Source: Nocardioides sp. 503 (GTDB lineage: Bacteria > Actinomycetota > Actinomycetes > Propionibacteriales > Nocardioidaceae). From it: a stretch of DNA of 64,000 nt. This document shows positions 36,405 to 44,269 of the stretch, one piece after another (positions within the stretch are counted from its first letter, which is position 1; each line of letters starts with the position of its first letter). The notes beneath the pieces were generated by a model that had not been told where the DNA came from, did not search any database, and saw only the letters and a list, made by a program, of their open reading frames with translations. Both the position numbers and the translations under genes were made by a program. The DNA lies in the NCBI RefSeq assembly GCF_004522095.1, contig NZ_SPUI01000003.1, positions 1 through 64,000 of the forward strand, given 5' to 3'.

Positions 36405-36772
36405 TGGAGCTGGCGGGAATCGAACCCGCGTCCTCGAGCGTCGAACCAGGTCTTCTCCGGGTGCAGTTCGTGATGTCGCTTTTCTCGGCCCCGGGGCTCG
36501 CACGAACACGTCCCCGACAGGCTCAGTCACGGAAAAGTCCCGCTCAACCTCCGCGACGCGGATTGAGCAGCAAGCCTCCTAGATGACGCCAGTACCCGGG
36601 ACGGAGACAGGTGCCCGGACTGACGCTTCGATCACTGCTCAGGCAGCGAGAGCGAAGGAACTGCGATTGGTGTTGGCAGTTATAGGTTTCCAACGAGCGT
36701 TTACGAGATGACGTTGGCTCCTCGACCCGCTTCTCCTGGAACTAACGTCCCAAGTCGAAACCGATCAGCCCC
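36405..36772 (-). ncRNA. ssrA: Transfer-messenger RNA
   Basis: A 368-nt tmRNA. The 5' end GGGGCTGATCGGTTTCGACT is canonical; the 3' end has the T-arm GGTTCGATTCCCGCC and the acceptor strand CAGCTCC, which pairs with GGGGCTG. The CCA end is not encoded. The tag frame (36639-36677, minus) encodes ANTNRSSFALAA followed by TGA, with the usual ALAA end recognised by Clp proteases. Its protein partner smpB lies about 1.1 kb away on the same strand. Confidence 0.95.
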
Positions 36773-36836
36773 TCTTGAGTTATGACCTCAGTCTACGGGG
36801 TGCGGAGCCAGGTCACGAACCGGTTGTCCGGCGTGA

Positions 36837-36880
36837 GGGGTTTCGAGACGGTTGCTGCGCAACCTCCTCAACCCCCGGAG
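36837..36880. repeat. Single REP-like element
   Basis: GGTTTCGAGAC (36839-36849), a stem GGTTGC-tgc-GCAACC, then TCCTCAACCCCC. It overlaps the last few codons of the amidohydrolase gene and lies before the tmRNA 5' end. Confidence 0.7.
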
Positions 36881-37797
36881 GCCCGGACATTCCCGGTGCC
36901 GAAGAGCCTCGTCCCGTTGTGCCAGCAGACGTCGCGCAGCCAGTCGTCGCCGAGGTCGAGGCGGGCCAGACCCTCGAGCTGCTCGACGTAGGGGTAGGGG
37001 ATCGTCGGGAAGTCGCTCCCGAGCAGCACCTTGGGCTGGAGGTCCCGCAGCCGCGGCACGAGCTCCGCGGGGTAGGGCATGGCGAAGAACTCGGTGAACA
37101 TCATCGTGGTGTCCAGGTGGACCCGCTCGTAGGTCTCGGCCATGGCCAGGAACTCCGCGCACTCGGGCGCGCCCATGTGGGCCACGACGACGCACAGCCG
37201 CGGGAAGCGCTCCAGCACGCGGCGCAGCGGGTCGGGTCCGGTGAAGGCGTTGCCGACCGGGCCGGACCCGGCGTGGATCACGACCGGCGTGCCGGCGTCC
37301 TCGAGCGTGCCCCAGACCGCGTCGAGCAGCGGGTCGTCGAGGTGGAACTCCCCCACCTGCACGTGCACCTTGAAGACCTCGACGCCCTCGTCGACGAGCC
37401 TGGCGACGTACGACGGCGCCTCGGGCTCCGGGTAGAACGTCGCGGAGCGCAGCACCTCGGGCACCCCCGCGGCGAAGTCGCGCGACCAGTCGTTGAGGTA
37501 GCCGGCCACACCGGGCTTGTGGGCGTAGGGCAGCGTCGAGAAGCGACGGACGCCGAAGCCGCGCAGCACCTCGACCCGCTCCTCGTGGGAGAGCCGGTAG
37601 CGGATCGGCCAGTCGCGCCCGATCTTCGGCCCGGCGGAGTCGAAGACGGCGTAGACCGCGCGCTGGATGTTCTCGGGGAGGAAGTGGACGTGGACGTCGA
37701 ACAGGCCGGGCAGGCCGAGTCGCTGCCAGAAGTCGCGGACGGCTGTCGTGTCCGGGTGGGGTGGTTTCGAGACGGGACTTCGTCCCTCCTCAACCAC
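36868..37797 (-). CDS. Amidohydrolase (metal-dependent TIM-barrel hydrolase)
   Basis: A 309-residue amidohydrolase_2-type protein: FDVHVHFLPENI (two metal-binding His), VVIHAGSGPVG, VVVAHMGAPE, LLGSDFPTIPYP (Asp). It may hydrolyse or decarboxylate a small cyclic substrate. The only ATG/GTG/TTG before FDVHVHF is the GTG at 37797, and the first dozen codons (VEEGRSPVSKPP) are the complement of a REP element. The REP has therefore apparently replaced or extended the original N-terminus. The next gene upstream is smpB. Confidence 0.83.
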   Translation of the reverse strand: MVEEGRSPVSKPPHPDTTAVRDFWQRLGLPGLFDVHVHFLPENIQRAVYAVFDSAGPKIGRDWPIRYRLSHEERVEVLRGFGVRRFSTLPYAHKPGVAGYLNDWSRDFAAGVPEVLRSATFYPEPEAPSYVARLVDEGVEVFKVHVQVGEFHLDDPLLDAVWGTLEDAGTPVVIHAGSGPVGNAFTGPDPLRRVLERFPRLCVVVAHMGAPECAEFLAMAETYERVHLDTTMMFTEFFAMPYPAELVPRLRDLQPKVLLGSDFPTIPYPYVEQLEGLARLDLGDDWLRDVCWHNGTRLFGTGNVRASGG

Positions 37798-37850
37798 CGG
37801 GAGCTCCCCGCCGGGGGTTGAGGAGGTTGCGCAGCAACCGTCTCGAAACC
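37763..37850. repeat. REP-like pair in inverted orientation
   Basis: GGTTTCGAGAC (37763-37773) with stem GGGAC-ttc-GTCCC faces GTCTCGAAACC (37840-37850) with stem GGTTGC-tgc-GCAACC. Each has the TCCTCAACC tail, facing inward. The left unit is translated as the N-terminus of the amidohydrolase. Confidence 0.8.
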
Positions 37851-37859
37851 CCTACCCCG

Positions 37860-38339
37860 TCAGTCACGCATGCCCTTCGCGCGGCGGCCGATGGCCTGCT
37901 CGACCTCGCGGGTGGCCTGGCGCTCGGCGAGGGAGTGCCGCTTGTCCCAGGACTTCTTGCCCTTGGCGAGCCCGATCTCGACCTTCGCCCGACCGTCGAC
38001 GAAGTAGAGGGCCAGCGGGATGACCGTGAGGCCCTTCTCGTTGACCCGGCGCTCGATCTTGTCGATCTCGACCCGGTTGAGCAGCAGCTTGCGCTTGCGG
38101 CGCGCCGGGTGGTTGGTCCAGGTGCCCTGTGTGTACTCCGGGATGTGGACGCCGTGCAGCCAGGCCTCGTGGTCGTCGATGTCCACGAATCCGTCGACCA
38201 GCGACGCGCGGCCCAGCCGCAGCGACTTCACCTCGGTGCCCTGCAGGACCATCCCGGCCTCGTAGGTGTCCTCGATGTGGTAGTCGTGGCGCGCCTTCTT
38301 GTTCTGCGCGACGATCTTGCGCCCCTGCTCCTTCGGCAT
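37860..38339 (-). CDS. smpB: SsrA-binding protein
   Basis: A 159-residue tmRNA-binding protein of normal length. It carries [28 protein letters not shown] and the basic C-terminal tail ([20 protein letters not shown]) that enters the ribosome. It delivers tmRNA to stalled ribosomes. The order prfB-ftsE-ftsX-...-smpB is conserved in actinobacteria, and ssrA is one gene further downstream. Confidence 0.97.
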   Translation of the reverse strand: MPKEQGRKIVAQNKKARHDYHIEDTYEAGMVLQGTEVKSLRLGRASLVDGFVDIDDHEAWLHGVHIPEYTQGTWTNHPARRKRKLLLNRVEIDKIERRVNEKGLTVIPLALYFVDGRAKVEIGLAKGKKSWDKRHSLAERQATREVEQAIGRRAKGMRD

Positions 38340-38396
38340 CTGACCAGTCTCTCAGGCGAGGTCAATCGGATAGCGGGCGCAGGGGCCTCAGGTCGG

Positions 38397-39659
38397 TCAG
38401 AGGAACTTCATCGGGTCGACGGGGTCGCCGTTGACCAGGATCGTGAAGTGCAGGTGGCAGCCCGTGGACCAGCCGGTGTTGCCGGCGTAGCCGACGACGT
38501 CGCCGCGCTTGATGCGCTGCCCCTCGGAGGCCTTGTAGCCGGAGAGGTGGTTGTAGACGGCGGTGAGGTTCTTGCCGTTGTACTGGCCCAGGTTGAGGTA
38601 GAGCCGGTTGCCGTAGACCGAGGAGTAGTAGGTGTCCATCACGGTGCCGGTCGCGACCGCCCGCAGCGACTGCCCGCAGGACACCCCGAAGTCGGTGCCG
38701 TCGTGGAGGCCGTAGTAGCCGTAGATCGGGTGGATCCGGTAGCCGAACGGCGAGGTGATGCGGCCGTCGGCCGTGGGGGCGTCCAGGATCCCGTTGGTGC
38801 CGCCCCGGTAGCCGCCGCTGCCGGCGCGCGCCGCGGCGGCGAGGATCTGGTCCTTGATCTGGGCCTCGCGCTGCTTGAGCTTGCGCAGGACCCGGGCGTC
38901 GTGGGCGCGGGCGCTGACCGCCCTGGCACGGGCGGCGCGGGTGGTGACGAGCAGCCCGACCACGCTGGCACGGGCGTCGCGCGCCTTGACGACCAGGTCG
39001 CGCACCATGGCGAGGTTGGCGGCCGCGTCGGCGCGACGGTCCTCCATGTCCTCCTTGGCGCTCTCGACCAGCGTCTCGCGGGCGGCGAGCTGGATCTCGG
39101 CCGCGTGCAGACCGGCGTACGCGCGGTCCTGGCGGCCCACGATCGCGTCGGTCGCACCCATCTGGCGGACGACGTCCTCGGGCGTCTTGGCGTTCATCAG
39201 CGAGGAGAGCGCCAGCAGGTGCGGGTCGCCGCTCTCGTAGAGCTCGGTGACGGTGTCGACGACCTCGCTGCGCTGGTCGGCCAGGGCGGCCTGCCCGTCG
39301 GCCAGGTCCTGCCGGGCCTGCGCGAGGGCCTCCTCGGCCTCGACCAGCTTGGCCTGCATCGCGGCGTCCTGGGCCTGCGCGGTGACGAGGCGGGCCTTGA
39401 CGTCCGCGAGGTTGGCCCGCGCCGTCGAGAGCTGGGCGCGTACGCCGTCCAGGCGGGCCGTGGCGCGCTGCACGCGCTTGCTCGCCTCGCCCAGGTCGTC
39501 GTGGACCTGGTCGATCTGCCTCTCGACGTGCTTCTGCTTGTCCTTGAGCGGGTCGTCGGCGGCGTTGGCCAGGGGGACGGCCGCCCCGCCGAGGGCGGCG
39601 GCGGTGACGAGAGCGGTCACGACGGCGCGCTGACGCGACGCGCTGGGGAAGTAGCGCAC
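38397..39659 (-). CDS. Coiled-coil M23 peptidase, probable FtsEX-activated murein hydrolase
   Basis: A 420-residue exported protein: signal peptide, long coiled coil (about 35-280, rich in A/Q/E heptads), and a LytM/M23 domain with metal ligands in LHDGTDFG (His, Asp) and GCHLHFTI (HxH), so it appears active, unlike EnvC-type regulators. It lies directly after ftsX, and such coiled-coil hydrolases are the known output of FtsEX. It probably cleaves septal peptidoglycan. The GTG at 39659 is chosen over a TTG 13 codons earlier because GAAGGC lies at a suitable distance. Confidence 0.88.
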   Translation of the reverse strand: MRYFPSASRQRAVVTALVTAAALGGAAVPLANAADDPLKDKQKHVERQIDQVHDDLGEASKRVQRATARLDGVRAQLSTARANLADVKARLVTAQAQDAAMQAKLVEAEEALAQARQDLADGQAALADQRSEVVDTVTELYESGDPHLLALSSLMNAKTPEDVVRQMGATDAIVGRQDRAYAGLHAAEIQLAARETLVESAKEDMEDRRADAAANLAMVRDLVVKARDARASVVGLLVTTRAARARAVSARAHDARVLRKLKQREAQIKDQILAAAARAGSGGYRGGTNGILDAPTADGRITSPFGYRIHPIYGYYGLHDGTDFGVSCGQSLRAVATGTVMDTYYSSVYGNRLYLNLGQYNGKNLTAVYNHLSGYKASEGQRIKRGDVVGYAGNTGWSTGCHLHFTILVNGDPVDPMKFL

Positions 39660-39714
39660 AGGTATTGCCTTCGGCGTTCGGGGAAGTGAACGCTCCAACC
39701 GTAGGCGGCGCAGG

Positions 39715-40632
39715 TCAGACTTTGATGTATTTGCGCGTCAGTAGGAGTGTCGGCAGCACGGTGAGCACCGGACCGAGGATGCCGATGACCGCGACGGCCA
39801 CGCCGTACTCCGGCCAGCCGATCCACGGGATGAACTCCAGCTCGCTGCTGAGGTCGTCGATGATGCCGTACTTCACGAGCGCCGCCAGGGCGCCCGCGGC
39901 CAGTGCGACCCCCAGGAAGGCGGTCACCAGGGCCTCCATCAAGAACGGCAGCGCGATGTAGAGGGTCGAGGCCCCCACCAGTCGCATGATCCCGATCTCC
40001 TTGCGGCGCGCGAGGGCCGCAAGCCGGATGGTGTTGGCGACCAGCAGCAGCGCGGCCAGCACCAGGAAGCCCGCGATCGCCCACGAGGCGATCTTGATGC
40101 GGTCGATGGTGCTGAGGATCGGCCCGACGACCTCGCGCAGGTCCTGCACGCCCGCGACGCCGGGCAGGCCGACGACCTGGCTGGTGATGCCTTGGTACTC
40201 GTTGGGGTCCTCGAGGGTGATCCAGATGGACTCGGCCATGTCGTCGGCCGTGAGGGCCGCGTCCGGGCCCTCGAACCGCTCGTCGCCGTAGAGGTCCTTG
40301 ACCTTCTCGAAGGCCTCCTCCTTGGACTCGAGGTACCAGGTGTCGACCTCGGGGCTGTCCTCGACGACGTCCTGGACGGCCTGCTTCTGCGGCTCGGTGA
40401 CCTCCGCGTCGCACGAAGGGTTGTCGTCACCGTCACGGCAGAGGTAGACGGTGATCTGGAGCTCGCTGCCCCACTGGTCGGCGGCGGCCGCGGCCTGCTG
40501 GTTGAGCAGGGCGCCGAAGCCGACCAGGGTCAGCGACACGAAGAGGGTGAGGACGACCGCGATGTGCATCGAGACGTTGCGGCGCAGCCCCTGGCGGAGC
40601 TCGGTGAACGAGTGGCGCAGCTGCATGCTCAC
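39715..40632 (-). CDS. ftsX: Cell-division ABC-type permease FtsX
   Basis: A 305-residue protein with a short cytoplasmic N-terminus, one membrane helix (about 22-45), a large extracellular domain with a Cys pair ([10 protein letters not shown]), then three C-terminal helices including [16 protein letters not shown]. With FtsE it passes ATP-driven movement to a periplasmic murein hydrolase. The GTG at 40632 overlaps the ftsE stop (GTGA); the ATG two codons later is an alternative. Confidence 0.95.
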   Translation of the reverse strand: MSMQLRHSFTELRQGLRRNVSMHIAVVLTLFVSLTLVGFGALLNQQAAAAADQWGSELQITVYLCRDGDDNPSCDAEVTEPQKQAVQDVVEDSPEVDTWYLESKEEAFEKVKDLYGDERFEGPDAALTADDMAESIWITLEDPNEYQGITSQVVGLPGVAGVQDLREVVGPILSTIDRIKIASWAIAGFLVLAALLLVANTIRLAALARRKEIGIMRLVGASTLYIALPFLMEALVTAFLGVALAAGALAALVKYGIIDDLSSELEFIPWIGWPEYGVAVAVIGILGPVLTVLPTLLLTRKYIKV

Positions 40633-41321
40633 ACCACCTCCGAGCCGTAGGAACCGGTGGCCTCGTCGCGGGTGACCCGACCGTGGTCGAGCTCGATGAC
40701 GCGCTTCTGCATCTGGTCGACGACGGAGTTGTCGTGGGTGGCCATGAGCACGGTGGTGCCGGTGGCGTTGATGCGGTCGAGCAGGTTCATGATCCCCGCG
40801 GACGTGGTGGGGTCGAGGTTGCCGGTGGGCTCGTCGGCGATCAGGATCATCGGCCGGTTGACGAAGGCGCGCGCGATCGCCACGCGCTGCTGCTCTCCGC
40901 CGGACAGCTCGTCGGGCAGGCGGTCGCCCTTGTCCTGCAGGCCGACCAGCTCCAGCGTGCGCGGCACGACGTCGCGGATCTCGTCCTTGGGACGGCCGAT
41001 CACCTGCAGGGCGAACGCGACGTTCTCGCTGACCGTCTTGTTGGACAGCAGCCGGAAGTCCTGGAACACGGTGCCGATCTGGCGGCGCAGGCGCGGGACC
41101 TTCCAGCCCGCGAGCCGGTTGACCTCCTTGCCCGCGACGTGGACGCGCCCGGAGGTGGGACGGGACTCCCGCAGCACCAGGCGCAGCGCCGTCGACTTGC
41201 CGGAGCCGGAGGCGCCGACGAGGAAGACGAACTCGCCCTTCTCGATGTCGATCGACACGTTGTCGAGGGCGGGCCTTCCGGGGCCGGGATAGGTCTTGGT
41301 GACCTTCTCGAAGCGAATCAC
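40629..41321 (-). CDS. ftsE: Cell-division ATP-binding protein FtsE
   Basis: A 230-residue ABC ATPase: Walker [11 protein letters not shown]-loop TVFQDFRLL, signature [14 protein letters not shown], Walker [10 protein letters not shown] and H-loop ATHD. N-terminal [13 protein letters not shown] is typical. It is coupled to ftsX by a 4-nt overlap and works with it at the division site. Confidence 0.96.
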   Translation of the reverse strand: MIRFEKVTKTYPGPGRPALDNVSIDIEKGEFVFLVGASGSGKSTALRLVLRESRPTSGRVHVAGKEVNRLAGWKVPRLRRQIGTVFQDFRLLSNKTVSENVAFALQVIGRPKDEIRDVVPRTLELVGLQDKGDRLPDELSGGEQQRVAIARAFVNRPMILIADEPTGNLDPTTSAGIMNLLDRINATGTTVLMATHDNSVVDQMQKRVIELDHGRVTRDEATGSYGSEVV

Positions 41322-41415
41322 TGAATCGACAGTAGCCGAGCAGGCAGCGCCCGTCCGGGACCCCCCGCCGCACCTCCCGGGGGTGTGGCGGAGGTCGCTT
41401 CCGTATCGTGGCCGC

Positions 41416-42045
41416 GTGCCCGTCGTCCGTCATCTCGCGCTCGCCCTCGCCGCGACCGCCCTCGCGGTGGGAGGCGGCGTCGCGCTGGCCGACGTCCCGC
41501 AGGACACCGGGAAGAGCACCGCGGAGCCCAGCGTGCCGTTGACGGACTTCGACACGACCGAGCTGGTCGCAGCGCGTGCGGCCTTCTGCGACGACCTCCC
41601 CGAGACGGCCGTCACCGAGGCGCTGGACGGCGAGCCGGTCGACGAGGCCGCCTACGGCAGCGGCGACCGCGCCGACCTCACCCCCCGCGTCGAGGACGTC
41701 GCGCACGAGTTCGGCTGCTCGTGGCAGGGCGAGGACGGGGTGGTGGCGCGCGCGTGGCTGTTCGTGCCGCCCGTGACGCCCGCGAGGGCGGACTCGCTGG
41801 TGGCCGCCGCCCGCAAGCAGCGGGGCTGCACGCCGGAGGCCGGCGCCCCGGCGTACGGCGTGCCGTCGCTGGCCCTGGTGTGCACGGCGGGCGGCGAGCG
41901 CACGCAGTCCTACCGCGGACTCTTCGGCGACGCGTGGTTGACCTGCGAGCTGTCGGCCCCCACCACCGTGACCCCCGCGGCCCTCGCCGACCGGGCCGGT
42001 CGCTGGTGCGTCAGCGTGGCGTCGGCCGTCGAGGTCACCGGCTGA
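41416..42045 (+). CDS. Secreted protein of unknown function
   Basis: A 209-residue exported protein with a signal peptide (about 1-25, ending GVALAD) and five Cys residues after it. No family recognised. TATCGT (41404-41409) lies exactly 6 nt before the GTG, supporting this start and a leaderless transcript. It lies between ftsE and prfB on the opposite strand. Confidence 0.7.
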   Translation: MPVVRHLALALAATALAVGGGVALADVPQDTGKSTAEPSVPLTDFDTTELVAARAAFCDDLPETAVTEALDGEPVDEAAYGSGDRADLTPRVEDVAHEFGCSWQGEDGVVARAWLFVPPVTPARADSLVAAARKQRGCTPEAGAPAYGVPSLALVCTAGGERTQSYRGLFGDAWLTCELSAPTTVTPAALADRAGRWCVSVASAVEVTG

Positions 42046-42054
42046 GCGTCGGAG

Positions 42055-43185
42055 CTAGTTGGCCTCGGCCTTGTCGGCGCCGCGGCGCCAGCGGATGCCG
42101 GCCTCGAGGAAGCCGTCCAGGTCGCCGTCGAAGACCGCCGTCGGGTTGCCGACCTCGTAGCCGGTGCGCAGGTCCTTGACGACCTGGTAGGGGTTGAGCA
42201 CGTAGTTGCGCATCTGGTCGCCCCAGCTGGCCTGGACGTCGCCGCGCAGGCCGTCGAGGTGGGCCTTCTCCTCGGCCTTCTTGCGCGCGAGCAGCTTGGC
42301 CTTGAGCACGACCATCGCGCTCGCCTTGTTCTGGAGCTGGCTCTTCTCGTTCTGGCAGGACACGACGGTGCCGGTGGGGATGTGCGTGAGCCGGACCGCG
42401 GAGTCGGTGGTGTTGACCGACTGGCCGCCCGGACCGCCGGAGCGGTAGACGTCGACGCGGATCTCCTCGTCGGGGACCTCGATCTCGTCGGTCTGCTCGA
42501 GCACCGGGACGACCTCGACCGCGGCGAAGCTGGTCTGGCGGCGGCCCTGGTTGTCGAAGGGGCTGATCCGCACCAGTCGGTGGGTGCCGGCCTCGGAGGT
42601 GAGGGTGCCGTAGGCGTAGGGAGCGTGGATGGCGAAGGTGGCCGACTTGAGGCCGGCCTCCTCGGCGTAGGAGGTCTCGAACACCTCGACCCCGTAGTCG
42701 TGCTGCTCGGCCCAGCGCACGTACATCCGCATCAGGCTCTCCGCGAAGTCCGCGGCGTCGACGCCACCGGCGCCGGAGCGGATGCTGATCAGCGCCTCGC
42801 GGGCGTCGTACTCGCCGTTGAGCAGGGTGCGGACCTCGAGGCCGTCGACGGCCTTCTGGATGCGGCCCAGCTCGACCTCGGCCTCGGCCAGCGTCTCGTC
42901 GTCCCCGGCCTCCCGCCCGAGCTCCACGAGCGCCTCCAGGTCCTCGATCCGGTCGCCGAGCGCCTTGAACCGGTCGACGGTGCCCTGCAGGAAGGAGAGC
43001 CGACCGGTGACCCGCGTCGCGTTGGCCTGGTCGTCCCAGAGGTCGGGTGCGGCGACCTGCTCGCCGAGGTCGGCGATCTCGGTGCGCATGTTGTCGATGT
43101 CGAGCACCTGCTCGATGGTGTGCATCGTCGCCTGGAGCTGCTTGATCTCGGAGTCGTAATCGGGTCCTGCCACGCTGACCCACAT
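42055..43185 (-). CDS. prfB: Peptide chain release factor 2
   Basis: A 376-residue release factor with the stop-codon selectivity motif SPF ([10 protein letters not shown]) and the peptidyl-hydrolysis motif GGQ ([10 protein letters not shown]). The frame is continuous from the start, so it lacks the programmed +1 frameshift used by many prfB genes. A GTG four codons inside (43173, giving [10 protein letters not shown]) may be the true start. It lies upstream of ftsE on the same strand, as in other actinobacteria, with one opposite-strand gene between. Confidence 0.96.
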   Translation of the reverse strand: MWVSVAGPDYDSEIKQLQATMHTIEQVLDIDNMRTEIADLGEQVAAPDLWDDQANATRVTGRLSFLQGTVDRFKALGDRIEDLEALVELGREAGDDETLAEAEVELGRIQKAVDGLEVRTLLNGEYDAREALISIRSGAGGVDAADFAESLMRMYVRWAEQHDYGVEVFETSYAEEAGLKSATFAIHAPYAYGTLTSEAGTHRLVRISPFDNQGRRQTSFAAVEVVPVLEQTDEIEVPDEEIRVDVYRSGGPGGQSVNTTDSAVRLTHIPTGTVVSCQNEKSQLQNKASAMVVLKAKLLARKKAEEKAHLDGLRGDVQASWGDQMRNYVLNPYQVVKDLRTGYEVGNPTAVFDGDLDGFLEAGIRWRRGADKAEAN

Positions 43186-43205
43186 TACGTCACCCGGCCC
43201 CAGGG

Positions 43206-43673
43206 CTAGGCACCGTCGGCTGCGCCCTCGCCCTCACGCAGGGACCGGACCATGCTCTGCAGGCTCCGGAAGGCGTCCGCGCGCTCGGTCTCGGTCATGC
43301 CGGCCAGCATCCTGACCTCGACGGAGCGCACCGCCGCGCTCGCCCTGGCGAGGACCCGGCGGCCCCGCGGCGTGAGCCGCGTGGGCAGGACCTTGCCGAC
43401 CGGCGCCTCGGCGGCCCTGGTGACGTGGCCCTCGCGCTCGAGGTGCTGGAGCAGCGTGTTCATCGACTGCCGCGTGACGAAGGCGCCGCGCGCGAGCTCC
43501 GAGCCCGAGAGGCCCGGGCGCTGGGCCAGGAGCTCGAGGCAGGAGTAGTGGGTGACGGTCATCCCGAGCGGGCGCAGCACCTCCTCCATCGCGGCTCGCA
43601 GGGCGCTCGACGCCTCCTTCAGCAGGTAGCCCAGGGACGTCTCCAGGTGGATGCTCGCGCCGTCTTGCTCCAT
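43206..43673 (-). CDS. MarR family transcriptional regulator
   Basis: A 155-residue protein with the MarR winged helix ([20 protein letters not shown], then [20 protein letters not shown]) and a DxR-like wing region. The start codon lies inside one of two matching palindromes, so it almost certainly represses itself and the divergent VOC gene. CAGACT on the minus strand, 6 nt before the ATG, is a possible leaderless -10. Confidence 0.9.
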   Translation of the reverse strand: MEQDGASIHLETSLGYLLKEASSALRAAMEEVLRPLGMTVTHYSCLELLAQRPGLSGSELARGAFVTRQSMNTLLQHLEREGHVTRAAEAPVGKVLPTRLTPRGRRVLARASAAVRSVEVRMLAGMTETERADAFRSLQSMVRSLREGEGAADGA

Positions 43674-43717
43674 GTCAGAAGTCTGACATACAGTTGCGCG
43701 TGTCAGATAACTGACAC
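43672..43717. promoter_or_regulatory. Twin MarR operators
   Basis: ATGTCAGAAGTCTGACAT (43672-43689) and GTGTCAGATAACTGACAC (43700-43717) share TGTCAG-N4-CTGACA. Centres are 28 bp apart. The first covers the marR start codon and -10; the second lies in the path of transcription toward the VOC gene. Confidence 0.75.
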
Positions 43718-43738
43718 ACCTTCGACCAGGAGCAGCCC

Positions 43739-44107
43739 ATGCCCGTCACCGGCCCCGACTTCATCTCCCTCCAGGCGCGCGACCTCGCGGCCTCGCAGGC
43801 GTTCTACGAGCAGTACCTCGGCCTCGTCCGCTCGCCGGCCGGCCCTCCGCACGCCGTCGTCTTCCAGACCGAGCCGATCGCCTTCGCCCTGCGCGACCTC
43901 GTGCCCGGCACCGACCTCTCGTCGGTCGCCCAGCCCGGCATCGGCGCCGCGATCTGGCTGCACGCCACCGACGTGCAGGCCATCCACGACGCGCTGGCGG
44001 CCGACGGCCACCGCATCGTCTCCGAGCCGGTCGACGGCCCCTTCGGCCGTACCTTCACCTTCGCCGACCCCGACGGCTACCACGTCACCCTCCACGACCG
44101 CGCCTGA
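43739..44107 (+). CDS. VOC family (glyoxalase-like) protein
   Basis: A 122-residue single VOC domain (DFISLQARDLAASQAFYEQY at the start, FADPDGYHVTLHD at the end). It could be a dioxygenase, a bleomycin-type resistance protein or an isomerase. An AGGAG ribosome site precedes the ATG. Divergent MarR and operators suggest it is induced by a small, perhaps toxic, molecule. Confidence 0.87.
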   Translation: MPVTGPDFISLQARDLAASQAFYEQYLGLVRSPAGPPHAVVFQTEPIAFALRDLVPGTDLSSVAQPGIGAAIWLHATDVQAIHDALAADGHRIVSEPVDGPFGRTFTFADPDGYHVTLHDRA

Positions 44108-44116
44108 GCGGACCGT

Positions 44117-44200
44117 GGTTTCGAGACGGGACTTCGTCCCTCCTCAACCACCGAGACCTCCGTCGGTTGAGGAGGTTCCGCTGGCAACCGTCTCGAAACC
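44117..44200. repeat. REP-like pair in inverted orientation
   Basis: GGTTTCGAGAC (44117-44127) with stem GGGAC-ttc-GTCCC faces GTCTCGAAACC (44190-44200), whose unit has a partly broken stem. TCCTCAACC tails face inward. It lies between the VOC and pyruvate carboxylase genes. Confidence 0.8.
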
Positions 44201-44269
44201 ACCGGGGGTGGTGTCCATGGGTGACGTGCCGCACACCATGGAGGCGCGAGTCCTCATAGGGTGAAGCCC

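Noticed and set aside
36405..36460. tRNA-like end with GGTTCGATTCCCGCC
   Set aside because: It is the 3' half of the tmRNA tRNA-like domain, not a separate tRNA.
42055..43185. Programmed frameshift in prfB
   Set aside because: The frame is continuous through the N-terminal region with no in-frame stop.
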